A DNA stretch of 36,933 bases from Rhizobiaceae bacterium (lineage in GTDB: Bacteria; Pseudomonadota; Alphaproteobacteria; Rhizobiales; Rhizobiaceae). The DNA lies in the NCBI GenBank assembly GCA_019635695.1, contig JAHBYZ010000029.1, positions 1-36,933 on the forward strand, in the 5' to 3' direction. Position numbers and translations under genes: made by a program. Under the pieces are notes generated by a model. It saw only the letters and a list, made by a program, of their open reading frames with translations, was not told the origin of the DNA and made no database searches. Below, one piece after another: positions 15,797 to 26,440 of the stretch (position 1 is the first letter of the stretch; the number at the start of each line of letters is the position of its first letter).

Positions 15797-16464
15797 TTCT
15801 TTGTGCTCCCTTCTGAGGTGGAATGGTTGAGCCCTGCGACGGCCTCGGTCGCAGGGAGTGCACCCGGCCGCGCCGGTTTCTCGCCTTCCTGCCGTGGACG
15901 CAGGATGGACATCGTGCCGGTCCACAAGATGCGGGCCGGCCGGTCGCTCTCATTGGCCCAGCTATGGTCACTGGAGCCCCTGAAATGCAGGCTGTCGCCG
16001 GCGCAGAGCCTGATGGCTTCACCGTCGACCGTTTGCGTGATTTCGCCGTCGAGCACGAAGAGCAGTTCGTCGCCCTCGTGGTGCACCATCTCCGAGCGGT
16101 GGCCCGGCGGTACCGACATGATGAAGGAGGAGAGGCCGCGGCCGGGAAACTCGGTGTGCAGCCGCTCGTAGATCATCGACGAGCCCGGCAGCGAGAAGGA
16201 GAGCCGCCCGCCTGCCCGCGTCACGCCGTTGCCGATCGAGGGCGTCGCGACGAAGTAGTCGACATCGACGCCGAGCCCGCGAGCGATGCCGGCCAGTGCA
16301 CCCAGCGACGGCGTTGCCTGGTCGCGCTCGACCTGGCTGAGGAAGCCGACCGACAGACCCGCCGCCTCGCCCAGCGCCTGCAAGGTCATGTGCAGCTGCC
16401 GCCGCCGCGCGCGGATCAGCGCGCCGATGCGGGGCTGAGAGGGAACGGTCTGGGGCGCGTTCAC
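15793..16464 (-). CDS. XRE-cupin transcriptional regulator
   Basis: A 223-aa regulator. An N-terminal XRE HTH (IGALIRARRRQLHMTLQALGEAAGLSVGFLSQVERDQATPSLGAL) is joined to a C-terminal cupin sensor with HHEGDELLFVLDGEI and SLHFRGSSDHSW. The class controls uptake and catabolic genes in response to small ligands. GTG 16464 is the first plausible start before the HTH, with GGAG 11 nt upstream. It precedes the solute-binding gene and diverges from the permease genes, so it probably controls both directions from the 16465-16599 intergenic region. Confidence 0.92.
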   Translation of the reverse strand: MNAPQTVPSQPRIGALIRARRRQLHMTLQALGEAAGLSVGFLSQVERDQATPSLGALAGIARGLGVDVDYFVATPSIGNGVTRAGGRLSFSLPGSSMIYERLHTEFPGRGLSSFIMSVPPGHRSEMVHHEGDELLFVLDGEITQTVDGEAIRLCAGDSLHFRGSSDHSWANESDRPARILWTGTMSILRPRQEGEKPARPGALPATEAVAGLNHSTSEGSTKK

Positions 16465-16599
16465 CCGGAAAGGGCTCCATCGAAATTTTTTTGATGTAAG
16501 CAAAATCTTTTGTGCTATCCAAGCCCCAAAATGTAGGTCCACACCGTTTGCCGTTGGAGTAGGCTGCGGAAAGCGGCCATCAGGGGGCGTCAGACCGAA
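16465..16599. promoter_or_regulatory. Divergent intergenic region: regulator/SBP versus permeases
   Basis: A 135-nt gap with an A/T-rich core (about 16490-16535) unlike its GC-rich flanks, the expected place for two back-to-back promoters and the XRE-cupin operator. No exact dyad stands out. Confidence 0.45.
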
Positions 16600-17676
16600 T
16601 TGGCGATCGAGCCGGCAGTCGAACCCGCAGCGATTAGGGAAAGCGCGTCGCGCTCGCGCGCAGGCCGTCGCTTCGCCATGTCGCTCGGCGCGTTTCTCCT
16701 GACCACCGCACTGACCTTCCTCGGCCTGCTGGCGATCACCTTTTTCATCGGCCGCGTCATCCCGATCGACCCGGTGCTGGCCGTGGTCGGCGACCGCGCA
16801 CCGCAGGAGGTCTACCTGCGCGTCCGCACCGAGATGGGGCTGGACCGTCCGCTGGTCGTCCAGTTCGCCTCCTATGTCGGCGACGTGCTCACCGGCGACC
16901 TCGGCATGTCGGTCTCGACCAACCGGCCGGTCATCGAGGATCTGAGCCACGTCTTCCCGGCCACGCTGGAGATGGCGACACTGGGCATCATCATCGGAGT
17001 CCTGCTCGGCGTCCCGATGGGCGTGTGGGCCGCCAGCCGGCAGGGTTCCTTCGTCGACCAGGTCATCCGCGTCGTCGGCCTGCTCGGCTACTCCGTGCCC
17101 GCCTTCTGGCTCGGACTGCTCGGCCTGCTGGTCTTCTACGCAAAACTGCGATGGGTCGGCGGACCGGGGCGCGTGGACATCTTCTACGACGGACTGGTGC
17201 CCCCCGTGACGAACCTCATCCTGGTCGACAGCCTGCTTGCCGGGGATTTCGACGTGTTCTGGAACGCGGTCAGCCACATCGTGCTGCCTGCCTCCATCCT
17301 CGGCTTCTTCAGCCTCGCCTACATCGCCCGCATGACGCGCTCGTTCATGCTCGACCAGCTCGGACAGGAATATGTCACCACCGCGCGCGTGAAGGGCGTG
17401 CCGGAACGCGCAGTGATCTGGCGGCACGCTTTCCGGCCGATCCGCGTCCCGCTCATCACGGTGATCGGCCTTTCCTACGCCGGCCTGCTCGAAGGCTCGG
17501 TCATGGTCGAGACGGTGTTCTCGTGGCCCGGCATAGGCAACTATCTGACCTCGGCACTGCTCAATGCCGACATGAACGCAGTGCTGGGCGCGACGCTGGT
17601 GGTCGGCGCGGTCTTCATCTTCATCAACAAGGTGTCGGACGTGCTTTACCGCGTGCTCGACCCCAGGGCGCGCTAG
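16600..17676 (+). CDS. ABC transporter permease, DppB/OppB type
   Basis: A 358-aa inner-membrane subunit with an N-terminal membrane helix (SLGAFLLTTALTFLGLLAITFFIG), the conserved ADRAP-like segment following the first loop, five further helices and the EAA-type loop (EYVTTARVKGVPERAVIWRHAFRP). It forms the channel with the next gene's product. The start may be TTG 16600 (AGGGGG about 12 nt upstream) or ATG 16678 at the start of the first helix; the basic 26-residue lead makes either possible. The DppC gene follows 9 nt later. Confidence 0.92.
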   Translation: MAIEPAVEPAAIRESASRSRAGRRFAMSLGAFLLTTALTFLGLLAITFFIGRVIPIDPVLAVVGDRAPQEVYLRVRTEMGLDRPLVVQFASYVGDVLTGDLGMSVSTNRPVIEDLSHVFPATLEMATLGIIIGVLLGVPMGVWAASRQGSFVDQVIRVVGLLGYSVPAFWLGLLGLLVFYAKLRWVGGPGRVDIFYDGLVPPVTNLILVDSLLAGDFDVFWNAVSHIVLPASILGFFSLAYIARMTRSFMLDQLGQEYVTTARVKGVPERAVIWRHAFRPIRVPLITVIGLSYAGLLEGSVMVETVFSWPGIGNYLTSALLNADMNAVLGATLVVGAVFIFINKVSDVLYRVLDPRAR

Positions 17677-17685
17677 GAGAGGGCG

Positions 17686-18594
17686 ATGGCGACCACCACC
17701 CGCGGCTGGCTGCTTGCAGAATCTCCGGCCTCCCGCCTGCAGGCGCGGCTCGGCCGCTCCTACCGCATGGTTCGGGCGCTGCTGCGCAACCCGCTTGCCG
17801 TGCTCGGCGCGCTGATCGTGCTGGCGCTCGTCGTGCTGGCGCTGTTCGCGCCCTTCTTCGCCACGCATAACCCTTATGTCGGCGAGCTGACCGACCGGCT
17901 GAAGCCGCCGTCGGACCAGTTCTGGCTGGGCAGCGACGAACTCGGTCGCGATATCTGGTCGCGCATCGTCTACGGCGCGCGCATCACGCTCACGATAGTG
18001 CTGCTGGTGGCGGCCATCGCCGCGCCCGTCGGCATGGTCGTCGGCGCCGTGTCCGGCTACCTGGGCGGATGGACCGACCGCATCCTGATGGGCATCACCG
18101 ACGTCTTCCTGTCGATGCCGAAGCTTATCCTGGCGCTGGCCTTCGTCGCCGCGCTCGGGCCCGGCATCGAGAACGCCGTCATCGCCATCGCCATCACCTC
18201 CTGGCCGGCCTATGCGCGCATCGCGCGGGCGGAGACGCTGACCATCCGCAACTCCGAGTTCATCTCCGCCGTGCGTCTGCAGGGCGCGTCCGTCATGCGC
18301 GTGATCCTCAGGCACATCCTGCCGCTGTGCACCTCCTCGGTCATCGTGCGCGTGACGCTCGACATGGCCGGCATCATCCTCACCGCCGCCGGCCTCGGCT
18401 TCCTGGGACTCGGCGCCCAGCCGCCGCTGCCGGAGTGGGGCGCGATGATCAGCAGAGGCCGCGCCTTCATCCTCGACCAGTGGTGGGTCGCGACCATGCC
18501 CGGCTTCGCCATCGTGATCGTCAGCCTTGGCTTCTGCTTCCTTGGCGACGGCCTGCGCGACGTGCTCGACCCGAAGAGCGCGAACCGCCAATGA
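17686..18594 (+). CDS. ABC transporter permease, DppC/OppC type
   Basis: A 302-aa inner-membrane subunit. The N-terminal OppC_N helix (NPLAVLGALIVLALVVLALFAPF) precedes the family motif FWLGSDELGRDIWSRIVYGARI, membrane helices and the EAA loop (EFISAVRLQGASVMRVILRHILP). GGAGAGGG lies just before ATG 17686. It overlaps the first ATPase gene by 4 nt (ATGA). Confidence 0.94.
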   Translation: MATTTRGWLLAESPASRLQARLGRSYRMVRALLRNPLAVLGALIVLALVVLALFAPFFATHNPYVGELTDRLKPPSDQFWLGSDELGRDIWSRIVYGARITLTIVLLVAAIAAPVGMVVGAVSGYLGGWTDRILMGITDVFLSMPKLILALAFVAALGPGIENAVIAIAITSWPAYARIARAETLTIRNSEFISAVRLQGASVMRVILRHILPLCTSSVIVRVTLDMAGIILTAAGLGFLGLGAQPPLPEWGAMISRGRAFILDQWWVATMPGFAIVIVSLGFCFLGDGLRDVLDPKSANRQ

Positions 18595-19423
18595 CCGCGC
18601 CGCTGCTCGAAGTCGCCAACCTGCGCGTTCGTTTCCCGACGCCGACCGGCACGGTGGAAGTCGTGCGCGGCGTCTCCTTCACCCTTGGCCGCGAGCGGCT
18701 CGGCATCGTCGGCGAGAGCGGTTCCGGCAAGTCGCTGACCGGCCGCTCGATCCTGCGCCTCATCCGCAAGCCCGGGGAGGTCACCGCCGACCGCCTGCGC
18801 TTCGAAGGGATCGACCTGCTGTCCGCCAGCGAGTGGCAGATGCGCGGCATCCGCGGCGCGCGCATCTCCATGGTCATGCAGGACCCGAAGTTCTCGCTCA
18901 ACCCCGTGATGACGGTCGGCGAGCAGATCGGCGAGGCGCTTGCTGTGCACGAGCACCTGCCGCGACGCCAGATCCGCAGCCGCGTGCTGGAGATGCTGGA
19001 GGCTGTGCAGATTCGCGACCCTCAGCGCGTCTTCGGCCTCTATCCGCATGAATTGTCGGGCGGCATGGGCCAGCGCGTGATGATCGCCATGATGCTGATC
19101 CCCGAGCCGTCGATCTTGATCGCCGACGAGCCGACCTCGGCGCTCGACGTGTCGGTGCAGGGCGAAGTCCTGCGGCTGATGAACGATTTGATTACCCGCA
19201 AGGGCATGGGGCTGATCTTCATCAGCCACGACCTCCACCTCGTCTCGCAGTTCTGCGACCGCATCCTGGTGATGTATCGCGGCCGCATCGTCGAGGAATG
19301 CGCCGCCGGCGAACTCGACCGCGCAACGCACCCCTACACGCGCGGCCTCATCGCCTCCGTTCCGCGCATGGACGAGACGCGCGCCGAGCTGCCGGTGCTC
19401 GACCGCAGCCAGTGGGAGCAGGC

Positions 19424-19427
<4 letters not shown>
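18591..19427 (+). CDS. ABC transporter ATP-binding protein, DppD/OppD type
   Basis: A 278-aa nucleotide-binding subunit. Walker A is GESGSGKS (residues 41-48), the signature is LSGGMGQR, Walker B is ILIADEPTSALD, and the switch is FISHDL. It ends with an HPYTRGL oligopeptide-transporter tail. The start overlaps the DppC gene by 4 nt and the stop overlaps the DppF gene by 4 nt, so all four subunits form one coupled operon. Confidence 0.94.
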
Positions 19428-20167
<740 letters not shown>

Positions 20168-20253
20168 CGGAAGGTCCGGTTGACGCAGGTGGCGCGCTGT
20201 CTGCGCCGGGGCTAGAAGGGCGCTTTGCCTCTGCCCGGTTCCACCCAGTTCCC

Positions 20254-20634
20254 ATGAAGCTTCGTGCAAAGCTCACCCGTCCGCTCTGGATCGCCGCCGG
20301 GTTTGTCGCGGTGGGGTTGGGACTGGCCGGCGTGGTGCTGCCGCTGCTGCCGACGACGCCGTTTATGATCCTGGCCGCCTTCTGCTTCGCGCAGGGGTCG
20401 GAGCGCCTGCACGGCTGGCTGGTCGACCATCCGCGCTTCGGCCCGGCGATCCGCGACTGGAACCGGCATGGCGCGATTGCGCCGCGGGCCAAGAGGCTCG
20501 CGGTCGCGGCCATGGCCGCCGCTCTCCTGATCTCTCTTGCCGTCGGCGTGCCATGGACGGTCCTTGCCGTTCAGGCGCTGGTCATGTCGGGCGCTGCCGC
20601 CTTCGTGCTGTCGCGGCCTGCTCCCCCCGCCTGA
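20254..20634 (+). CDS. DUF454 (YbaN-family) membrane protein
   Basis: A 126-aa inner-membrane protein with the YbaN pattern: a first helix GFVAVGLGLAGVVLPLLPTTPFMILAAFCFA, then a short SERLHGWLVDHPRFGPAIRDW amphipathic stretch and two further helices. Function unknown in the family. ATG 20254 is set by the family start (MKLRAKLTRPLW); no strong ribosome site is seen. It lies 86 nt after the ABC operon and may be a separate unit. Confidence 0.85.
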   Translation: MKLRAKLTRPLWIAAGFVAVGLGLAGVVLPLLPTTPFMILAAFCFAQGSERLHGWLVDHPRFGPAIRDWNRHGAIAPRAKRLAVAAMAAALLISLAVGVPWTVLAVQALVMSGAAAFVLSRPAPPA

Positions 20635-20774
20635 GCGGCCGGTTGCCGCGATTTTGCCAAATACGCCATGAGCATAGCGGCCGGAACACATCTGGGTCAG
20701 GCGGGAAATCCGAGGTTGCGGCATGGCTGCCCCTTGGCTAGCTTGCCGCTGCGGCAAATACCAAGGAGGCTAGG

Positions 20775-22418
20775 GTGCGGAAATTCTTGAGACCGGCGCT
20801 GGGCGCGCTGGCGGCGTTGACGATTTCAACAGCGGCGATCGCCGCCGACAAGGCGATCATCGTGCTCGATGCCTCGGGCTCCATGTGGGGCCAGATACAG
20901 GGGCGGCCGAAGCTGGAGATCGCGCGCGAGGCGCTCAAGACCGTGCTCCAGTCGGTGCCGGACAGCCTTGAACTTGGCCTGATGGCCTACGGCCATCGCG
21001 AGAAGGGCAATTGTTCCGACATCGAGCTCATCGTCCCGCCCGGTCCCGGCACGGCGGCCGCCATCGGCGCTGCCGCCGACAAGATGAAATTCCTCGGCTC
21101 CACGCCGCTCTCCGCCGCGGTGCGCCAGGCGGCCGAGGCGCTGAAATACGGTGAGGAAAAGGCGACCGTCATCCTCATCACCGACGGTATCGAGACCTGC
21201 AACGCCGATCCCTGCGCGCTGGCGAGCGAGCTGGAGCAGAACGGAATCGACTTCACCGCCCATGTGGTGGGTTTCGGCCTGTCGGAGGACGAGGGCAAGC
21301 AGGTCGCTTGCCTTGCCGACAACACCGGCGGCAAGTACCTGGCCGCCGAGGATGCCGATGAGCTTGAGGACGCGCTGACCGAGGTCGTTGTCGCCGAACC
21401 TCAGCCGCAGCCCGAACCCAAGCCGCAGCCTGAGCCTGTTGCCGAGTTCAACATCATACCTTCGACCGCGCTGTCCGAAACCCGGCCGGTGCAGACGGGC
21501 GACGGCGACGTGGTCTACGTCGTCTACAAGATCAACCCCGACGGCTCGCGCGGCGAGTACGTCTCCACCGACTACAATGACTGGAAGGGCAATCTCGAGC
21601 CCGGCGACTATATCATCACATCGAGGATAGACCACGCCGAGGTCGAGCAGAAGGTGACCATCGAGGCAGGCAAGGTGGCCAAGCCGCATTATGTGCTCAA
21701 TGCCGGCAAGCTCATCCTGCGGCCGCGGCCCTCCGAGGGTGGCGACATCGCCGATGGCGCGGCGGTCAACATCAAATATCCCGGCGACGGCGACACGACC
21801 TACTACGGCCAGATGAAGGCGATCTTCCCTGAGGGCAATCTCAATGTGAACGTCAAGCTCGGCGCCGCGGAAGTGACCGAGGTCATCCCGCTCAAGGCCG
21901 GCGAGACGGTCGAGAAGGACATCGTCGTCGGCGTCGGCCGCGCCGCGGTAACAGCGTCCTACGTGCCGGGCATGAATGTCGAGGACGACGGCATGTTCAT
22001 CGAAATCCTCAAGGCCAAGAAGGCGATCGACGGCAGCCGCGAAGGCGTCACCTACGCCTATTCCGCCACGCCGGAGTTCGACCTGCCGGCCGGCGATTTC
22101 GTGGCCAGGGCGAAGATCGGCGAGGCGGTCGCGGAAGCACCCTTCTCGGTGAAGGTGGCTGAACGCGTCGAGGTCAACGTGCTGCTCAACGCCGGCGTGC
22201 TGTTCATCTCCGCGCCGGGCGCAAACTTCATCGAGGTGTTCGGTGCGAAGAAGGACATCCAGGGCAACCGCCAGGGCTTCGGTTACGCCTACAATACCGA
22301 GCATCAGACCACGCTGCCGGCCGGCGACTATGCGGTGGTGGTAACGCGTGGCGAGGCCAAGACGGAAACCCCGGTCAAGGTGACCGCCGGAGAGCGCACC
22401 GAGATCGCCGTGCCCTGA
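20775..22418 (+). CDS. Secreted von Willebrand factor A protein with tandem C-terminal repeats
   Basis: A 547-aa exported protein. A signal peptide (about 1-24, ending AIAA) leads into a VWA domain (25-200) with the metal-binding MIDAS residues D32-A-S34-G-S36, T110 and D137 (ITDGIETC). A Pro/Glu/Gln linker (208-222) follows. The C-terminal half is a chain of related beta units; the last two (about 408-469 and 485-546) align clearly through FIEI/FIEV, AKK, LPAGD and ER-E-V. GTG 20775 has AAGGAGG upstream. The likely role is periplasmic or surface protein or ligand binding; the partner is unknown. Confidence 0.88.
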   Translation: MRKFLRPALGALAALTISTAAIAADKAIIVLDASGSMWGQIQGRPKLEIAREALKTVLQSVPDSLELGLMAYGHREKGNCSDIELIVPPGPGTAAAIGAAADKMKFLGSTPLSAAVRQAAEALKYGEEKATVILITDGIETCNADPCALASELEQNGIDFTAHVVGFGLSEDEGKQVACLADNTGGKYLAAEDADELEDALTEVVVAEPQPQPEPKPQPEPVAEFNIIPSTALSETRPVQTGDGDVVYVVYKINPDGSRGEYVSTDYNDWKGNLEPGDYIITSRIDHAEVEQKVTIEAGKVAKPHYVLNAGKLILRPRPSEGGDIADGAAVNIKYPGDGDTTYYGQMKAIFPEGNLNVNVKLGAAEVTEVIPLKAGETVEKDIVVGVGRAAVTASYVPGMNVEDDGMFIEILKAKKAIDGSREGVTYAYSATPEFDLPAGDFVARAKIGEAVAEAPFSVKVAERVEVNVLLNAGVLFISAPGANFIEVFGAKKDIQGNRQGFGYAYNTEHQTTLPAGDYAVVVTRGEAKTETPVKVTAGERTEIAVP

Positions 22419-22436
22419 ACCCTGGGGAACGACGGC

Positions 22437-22473
22437 GCTGCGCACGCGGTTATGATTTGACCGTGTGCGCAGC
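22437..22473 (+). terminator. Hairpin between the VWA and CHRD genes
   Basis: Arms 22437-22449 and 22461-22473 pair over 13 bp with a single G-T wobble; the loop is 11 nt. There is no T-run, so it may be a partial terminator or mRNA-processing structure. Confidence 0.45.
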
Positions 22474-22517
22474 ATCCCGTGCAGTCGCCGGGGAATATCC
22501 ACTTTGGGAGGAGCTTG

Positions 22518-22946
22518 ATGGCACGCATAACGACGGCCGCCTTCGTTGTGGCCGCGATCACGCTTGCGGCGGCTTCGGTCGCGTCGGCCGAAACCATCGA
22601 ACTCAGCGCTGAGCTGAGCGGCAAGAACGACATCCCGCCGAACGACACGACCGGTACGGGACAGGCCGTCGCATCCTACAACACCGAAACCAGGGTGCTG
22701 AGTTGGAAGGTGACTTATGAAGGCCTGACCGGCCCGGCCATGGCGGCGCATATTCATGGTCCGGCGCCGTCTGGCGGCAATGCCGGCGTGATGATCGGCT
22801 TCACTTCCGCCGCAAGCCCGATCGAAGGAACGGCCACGCTCGATGACGCCAAGGCTCAGGCGGTCCTGGCCGGTCATACCTACGTGAACGTTCACACGCA
22901 GGCTTATCCCGGTGGCGAGATTCGCGGTGCGTTGACCCGCAAATAG
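22518..22946 (+). CDS. Secreted CHRD-domain protein
   Basis: A 142-aa exported protein with a signal peptide (about 1-24, ending ASA). The mature part is a single CHRD (chordin-like) domain: SAELSGKNDIPPNDTTGTG, LSWKVTYEGLTGPAMAAHIHGPA and YVNVHTQAYPGGEIRGAL. Bacterial CHRD proteins are of unknown function; the conserved His residues suggest metal binding. ATG 22518 has GGAGGAG 5 nt upstream, a strong ribosome site that rules out the earlier in-frame start. It follows the VWA gene on the same strand and converges on the EAL gene. Confidence 0.9.
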   Translation: MARITTAAFVVAAITLAAASVASAETIELSAELSGKNDIPPNDTTGTGQAVASYNTETRVLSWKVTYEGLTGPAMAAHIHGPAPSGGNAGVMIGFTSAASPIEGTATLDDAKAQAVLAGHTYVNVHTQAYPGGEIRGALTRK

Positions 22947-22954
22947 CCCGGTTG

Positions 22955-22975
22955 CCGCGCGGTCAGGCCGCGCGG
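22955..22975. terminator. Hairpin between convergent CHRD and EAL genes
   Basis: CCGCGCGG-TCAGG-CCGCGCGG: 8-bp perfect arms, 8 nt after the CHRD stop. The stop codon of the EAL gene falls in the loop. Symmetric, so it could act on both transcripts; no T-runs. Confidence 0.45.
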
Positions 22976-24549
22976 TGCCGTGCCGGCCGCTCGGCTTTGG
23001 CGGGGTGCTCCCGCATGAACGACCGGAAGGCGTCGGGAGCCAGCGGTCGCGACATCACATATCCTTGCCCGGTGGTGACACCGCATTGCGCCAGCGCCCG
23101 GGACTGCTCGTCGCTTTCGATGCCTTCGGCAACGACATCCATGTTCATCTCGGCCGCCAGCCGCACCAGCGTTTCCACCATGATGCGCGCGCTGTCGTCG
23201 CGGCAGAGCGTGTCGACGAAGAACTTGTCCACCTTGAGCACGTCGGCGCGCAGGCGCTGGATCTGCGACAGCCCGCTGTGGCCGATGCCGACATCGTCCA
23301 GCGCCACCTTGAAACCCAGTTCGTGCACGGCCGCCACGATTTCCGCAGCCCTGGCGGCGTCCTCGAAGCTCTCGCGTTCGGTCAGTTCGAGCGTCACCTG
23401 ACGTGTCGCGACCCCGCAGCCGTGCACCACCGCGCGCAGCGACGGCACGAAGTCGGGGGTCACGAAGTGCCGTGGGGAGATGTTCACGGAGAGCTTGAAG
23501 CGCTTGTCAGCGGACATGAGCTCGCGCAATTCGCCCAGCCCGGCCCGCATTAGATGCCAGGTGAGTTCGCCGATGCGTCCGCTCTCCTCGGCAAGCTCGA
23601 TGAAGCGGTTCGGGGCGACGACGGTTCCGTCCGGCTTGATCCAGCGTGCCAGCAGTTCCGCGCCGACGATGTTGCCGGACGCCAGGTCGAAAAGCGGTTG
23701 GAAATACGGACGAATCTCGCCCGCCGCGATGCCGCGGTCCAGTTCCTCCAGCGGTGTCAGCGGACGCAGCAGCGCGCGCGCCGCCAGCCAGCCGAAGATC
23801 ATGCCCAGCAGTGCCGCCAGGCCGACGGTCGCCCAATATGTCTCGCGATCCCACTGCGCGAGAGCCTCCGGCCTGATGCGCATCGAAATCTCGAGCGGAA
23901 ACGACGCCGACCGCTGGACATGCCTGACGTCGGTTGCCGCTTCGGTCCATTCGCCCGTGCTGGCGAGACGGATGCCGTTGGCGAGCCGCAGTTCGACCTG
24001 GCTCGCGCCGCGCAGCGTGTCCGGCATGATGTCGAAGTTTGAATCGTTGAGGCCGACGATGGCCACGACCCCGAGTTCCGGGCTCTTGTCGACCATGATG
24101 CCAAGCGCGGTGCCGTAGAACTGCTCCACGCGGAACATCAGGGCGTTTGCGTCCTGCATGTCGAGCATCTCGTCGCGCGTCACCCAGCCCTTGTCGAATT
24201 CCAGGGTTTCCGAGAAGGCCGAGCACAGCACGGACGCGTCGCGGCTCACGACGCGGATGTCTTTCACGAGGCTGTGCCGGTAGACATGCAGGCGCACGCC
24301 CTGCATCGTGGCCGCATCGCAGTCGGCGGACGCGTTGGTCACATCGGCGAGCGCCCGCAATCCGTAGCGCGCCGTGTCCTCCGCACGGCGCAGCGCGATC
24401 TGCGACAGCTCGTCGATATGCTGGGCCTGCCGGATCTCGATCAGGTAGCGCCCTGCAAGGTCGCCGGCACCAACGCAACCCGCCAGCACGGCGGCGACGA
24501 TCGCCAGATGTGAGAGCCGCGGCCAGCGCAAGATCTTCCGACCCCTCAA
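22963..24549 (-). CDS. CSS-motif EAL-domain c-di-GMP phosphodiesterase
   Basis: A 528-aa membrane enzyme degrading c-di-GMP. Two transmembrane helices (about 13-33 and 240-260) frame a periplasmic CSS-motif domain with C77 and C109-S110, the redox-sensitive Cys pair of this class. The cytoplasmic EAL domain has E298-L-L, N356, E388, D418-D419, K439, E475 and Q495, so all catalytic and metal residues are present even though the motif reads ELL. The start is uncertain: TTG 24549 gives the full N-terminal helix but has a poor ribosome site. It lies 60 nt downstream of edd on the same strand. Confidence 0.9.
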   Translation of the reverse strand: MRGRKILRWPRLSHLAIVAAVLAGCVGAGDLAGRYLIEIRQAQHIDELSQIALRRAEDTARYGLRALADVTNASADCDAATMQGVRLHVYRHSLVKDIRVVSRDASVLCSAFSETLEFDKGWVTRDEMLDMQDANALMFRVEQFYGTALGIMVDKSPELGVVAIVGLNDSNFDIMPDTLRGASQVELRLANGIRLASTGEWTEAATDVRHVQRSASFPLEISMRIRPEALAQWDRETYWATVGLAALLGMIFGWLAARALLRPLTPLEELDRGIAAGEIRPYFQPLFDLASGNIVGAELLARWIKPDGTVVAPNRFIELAEESGRIGELTWHLMRAGLGELRELMSADKRFKLSVNISPRHFVTPDFVPSLRAVVHGCGVATRQVTLELTERESFEDAARAAEIVAAVHELGFKVALDDVGIGHSGLSQIQRLRADVLKVDKFFVDTLCRDDSARIMVETLVRLAAEMNMDVVAEGIESDEQSRALAQCGVTTGQGYVMSRPLAPDAFRSFMREHPAKAERPARHRAA

Positions 24550-24609
24550 TACGCGAGGCGGCCAGATTATCGCGGAGCGGTCAACGTTCGGTTTACTCGC
24601 CGCCGGGCA

Positions 24610-26427
24610 TCACCCGAAGCAGGACGCGCCTTCGTCGGCGCGCACCGCCAGCGCCCGGAATCCCGCGAACAGCTCGCGTCCGAACCCGTGATTGTTGCCC
24701 GAAAGGTCCGGCGCGATGACCGGCCGCGCGTCCAACTCCTGCATCGGCGCCAGCACCTCCAGCGTGCCGGCCTCTGCATCGAGCCGCACGAGATCGCCGT
24801 CGCGCACCTTGCCGATGACGCCGCCGTCCAGCGCCTCGGGGGTGACGTGGATCGCCGCCGGCACCTTTCCGCTCGCGCCCGACATGCGCCCGTCCGTCAC
24901 CAGCGCGACCTTGTGCCCCCGGTCCTGCAGCACGCCCAGCGTCGGGGTCAGCTTGTGCAGCTCCGGCATGCCGTTGGCCTTCGGTCCCTGATAGCGGATG
25001 ACGGCGACGAAATCGCGGTCGAGCTTGCCGGCCTTGAACGCGTCTTGCAGCCCCTCCTGCGTGTCGAACACGATCGCCGGCGCCTCCACGACGCGTTTCT
25101 CCGGCTTCACGGCCGAAACCTTGATGATGGCGTTGCCGAGATTGCCTCTCAGCACTTTCAGCCCGCCATTCGGCTGGAAAGCTTTCGACGCTGGCGCCAG
25201 CACCTTTTCGTCGCCGCTGACGGCCACGGCGGGCTGTCGCGCCACCGCGCCGTCCTTGCCGAGCTTGGCTTCGACCGCATACCCGCGCAGCCCGTCGCCC
25301 CACACGGTGCGCACGTCCTCGTGCAGGTAACCCGCGTCGAGCAGTTCGCGAATGAGAAAACCCATGCCGCCGGCGGCATGAAAGTGGTTCACGTCGGCGA
25401 GCCCGTTCGGGTAGACCCGCGCCAGCAGCGGCACCGTGTCCGACAGGTCGGAAATATCCTGCCAGGTGATGCGGATGCCGGCGGCGGCGGCCATGGCGAT
25501 CAGGTGGATCGTGTGGTTGGTCGAGCCGCCGGTGGCGTTGAGCCCGACGATGCCGTTCACCACCGCCTTCTCGTCGATCACCTTGCCGACTGGCGTGTAT
25601 TCGTTCCCGAGCGCGGTGATCGCCAGCGCCCGCTTCGCCGCCTCCTTCGTCAGCGCGTCGCGCAGCGGCGTGCCGGGGTTCACGAAGGTGCCGCCCGGCG
25701 CGTGCAGCCCCATGATCTCCATCAGCATCTGGTTGGAGTTGGCCGTGCCGTAGAAGGTGCAGGTGCCCGGCCCGTGATAGGACTTGGACTCCGCCTCCAG
25801 CAGCTCGGCGCGGCCGACCTTGCCTTCGGCATAGAGCTGCCGCACCTTCGCCTTCTCGTCGTTGGGCATGCCCGACGTCATCGGCCCGGCCGGGATGAAC
25901 ACTGCTGGCAAATGGCCGAAAGTCAGCGCCGCGATCAGCAGTCCCGGCACGATCTTGTCGCACACGCCGAGGAAGACGGCAGCGTCGAACATGTTGTGCG
26001 ACAGCCCGATCGCCGCCGACATGGCGATCACGTCGCGCGAGAACAGCGACAGCTCCATGCCCGGCTGGCCCTGGGTAACGCCGTCGCACATGGCCGGAAC
26101 GCCGCCAGCCACCTGCGCGATACCGCCGGCCTCGGCCGCCGCCGCCTTGATCATCTGCGGATAGGTCTCGAACGGCTGATGCGCCGACAGCATGTCATTG
26201 TAGGAGGTGATGATGCCGAGGTTCGGCACGCGGTCGCCGGCAAGGATCGCTTTCTCGCCGGGCGCGCAGGCCGCGAAGCCGTGCGCAAGGTTGCCGCAGG
26301 ACAGCGCGGCGCGGTGCGCCGTCTTGCCGGCGGCGGCCTCGATGCGGCCGAGATAGGCCTCACGCTGCGGTTTCGACCGCTCGCGGATGCGGGCGGTCAC
26401 GGCTTCGATCTCGCGTCTCGCGCTCAT
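24610..26427 (-). CDS. edd: 6-phosphogluconate dehydratase
   Basis: A 605-aa Fe-S dehydratase of the IlvD/Edd family. It converts 6-phosphogluconate into 2-keto-3-deoxy-6-phosphogluconate in the Entner-Doudoroff pathway. Motifs seen are [37 protein letters not shown], the GVCDKIVPG cluster ligand and [16 protein letters not shown]. Length is that of Edd rather than IlvD. It is third in zwf-pgl-edd, 13 nt after pgl. eda is not in this window. Confidence 0.96.
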   Translation of the reverse strand: MSARREIEAVTARIRERSKPQREAYLGRIEAAAGKTAHRAALSCGNLAHGFAACAPGEKAILAGDRVPNLGIITSYNDMLSAHQPFETYPQMIKAAAAEAGGIAQVAGGVPAMCDGVTQGQPGMELSLFSRDVIAMSAAIGLSHNMFDAAVFLGVCDKIVPGLLIAALTFGHLPAVFIPAGPMTSGMPNDEKAKVRQLYAEGKVGRAELLEAESKSYHGPGTCTFYGTANSNQMLMEIMGLHAPGGTFVNPGTPLRDALTKEAAKRALAITALGNEYTPVGKVIDEKAVVNGIVGLNATGGSTNHTIHLIAMAAAAGIRITWQDISDLSDTVPLLARVYPNGLADVNHFHAAGGMGFLIRELLDAGYLHEDVRTVWGDGLRGYAVEAKLGKDGAVARQPAVAVSGDEKVLAPASKAFQPNGGLKVLRGNLGNAIIKVSAVKPEKRVVEAPAIVFDTQEGLQDAFKAGKLDRDFVAVIRYQGPKANGMPELHKLTPTLGVLQDRGHKVALVTDGRMSGASGKVPAAIHVTPEALDGGVIGKVRDGDLVRLDAEAGTLEVLAPMQELDARPVIAPDLSGNNHGFGRELFAGFRALAVRADEGASCFG

Positions 26428-26440
26428 GGCGAAAACTCCT

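Noticed and set aside
15793..18591. A 932-codon minus-strand open frame
   Set aside because: Only its last 223 codons are the XRE-cupin gene; the rest is antisense to two clear ABC permease genes and is an artefact of high GC.
20826..22895. A 689-codon minus-strand open frame
   Set aside because: Antisense to the VWA and CHRD genes, both with signal peptides, strong ribosome sites and recognisable domains.
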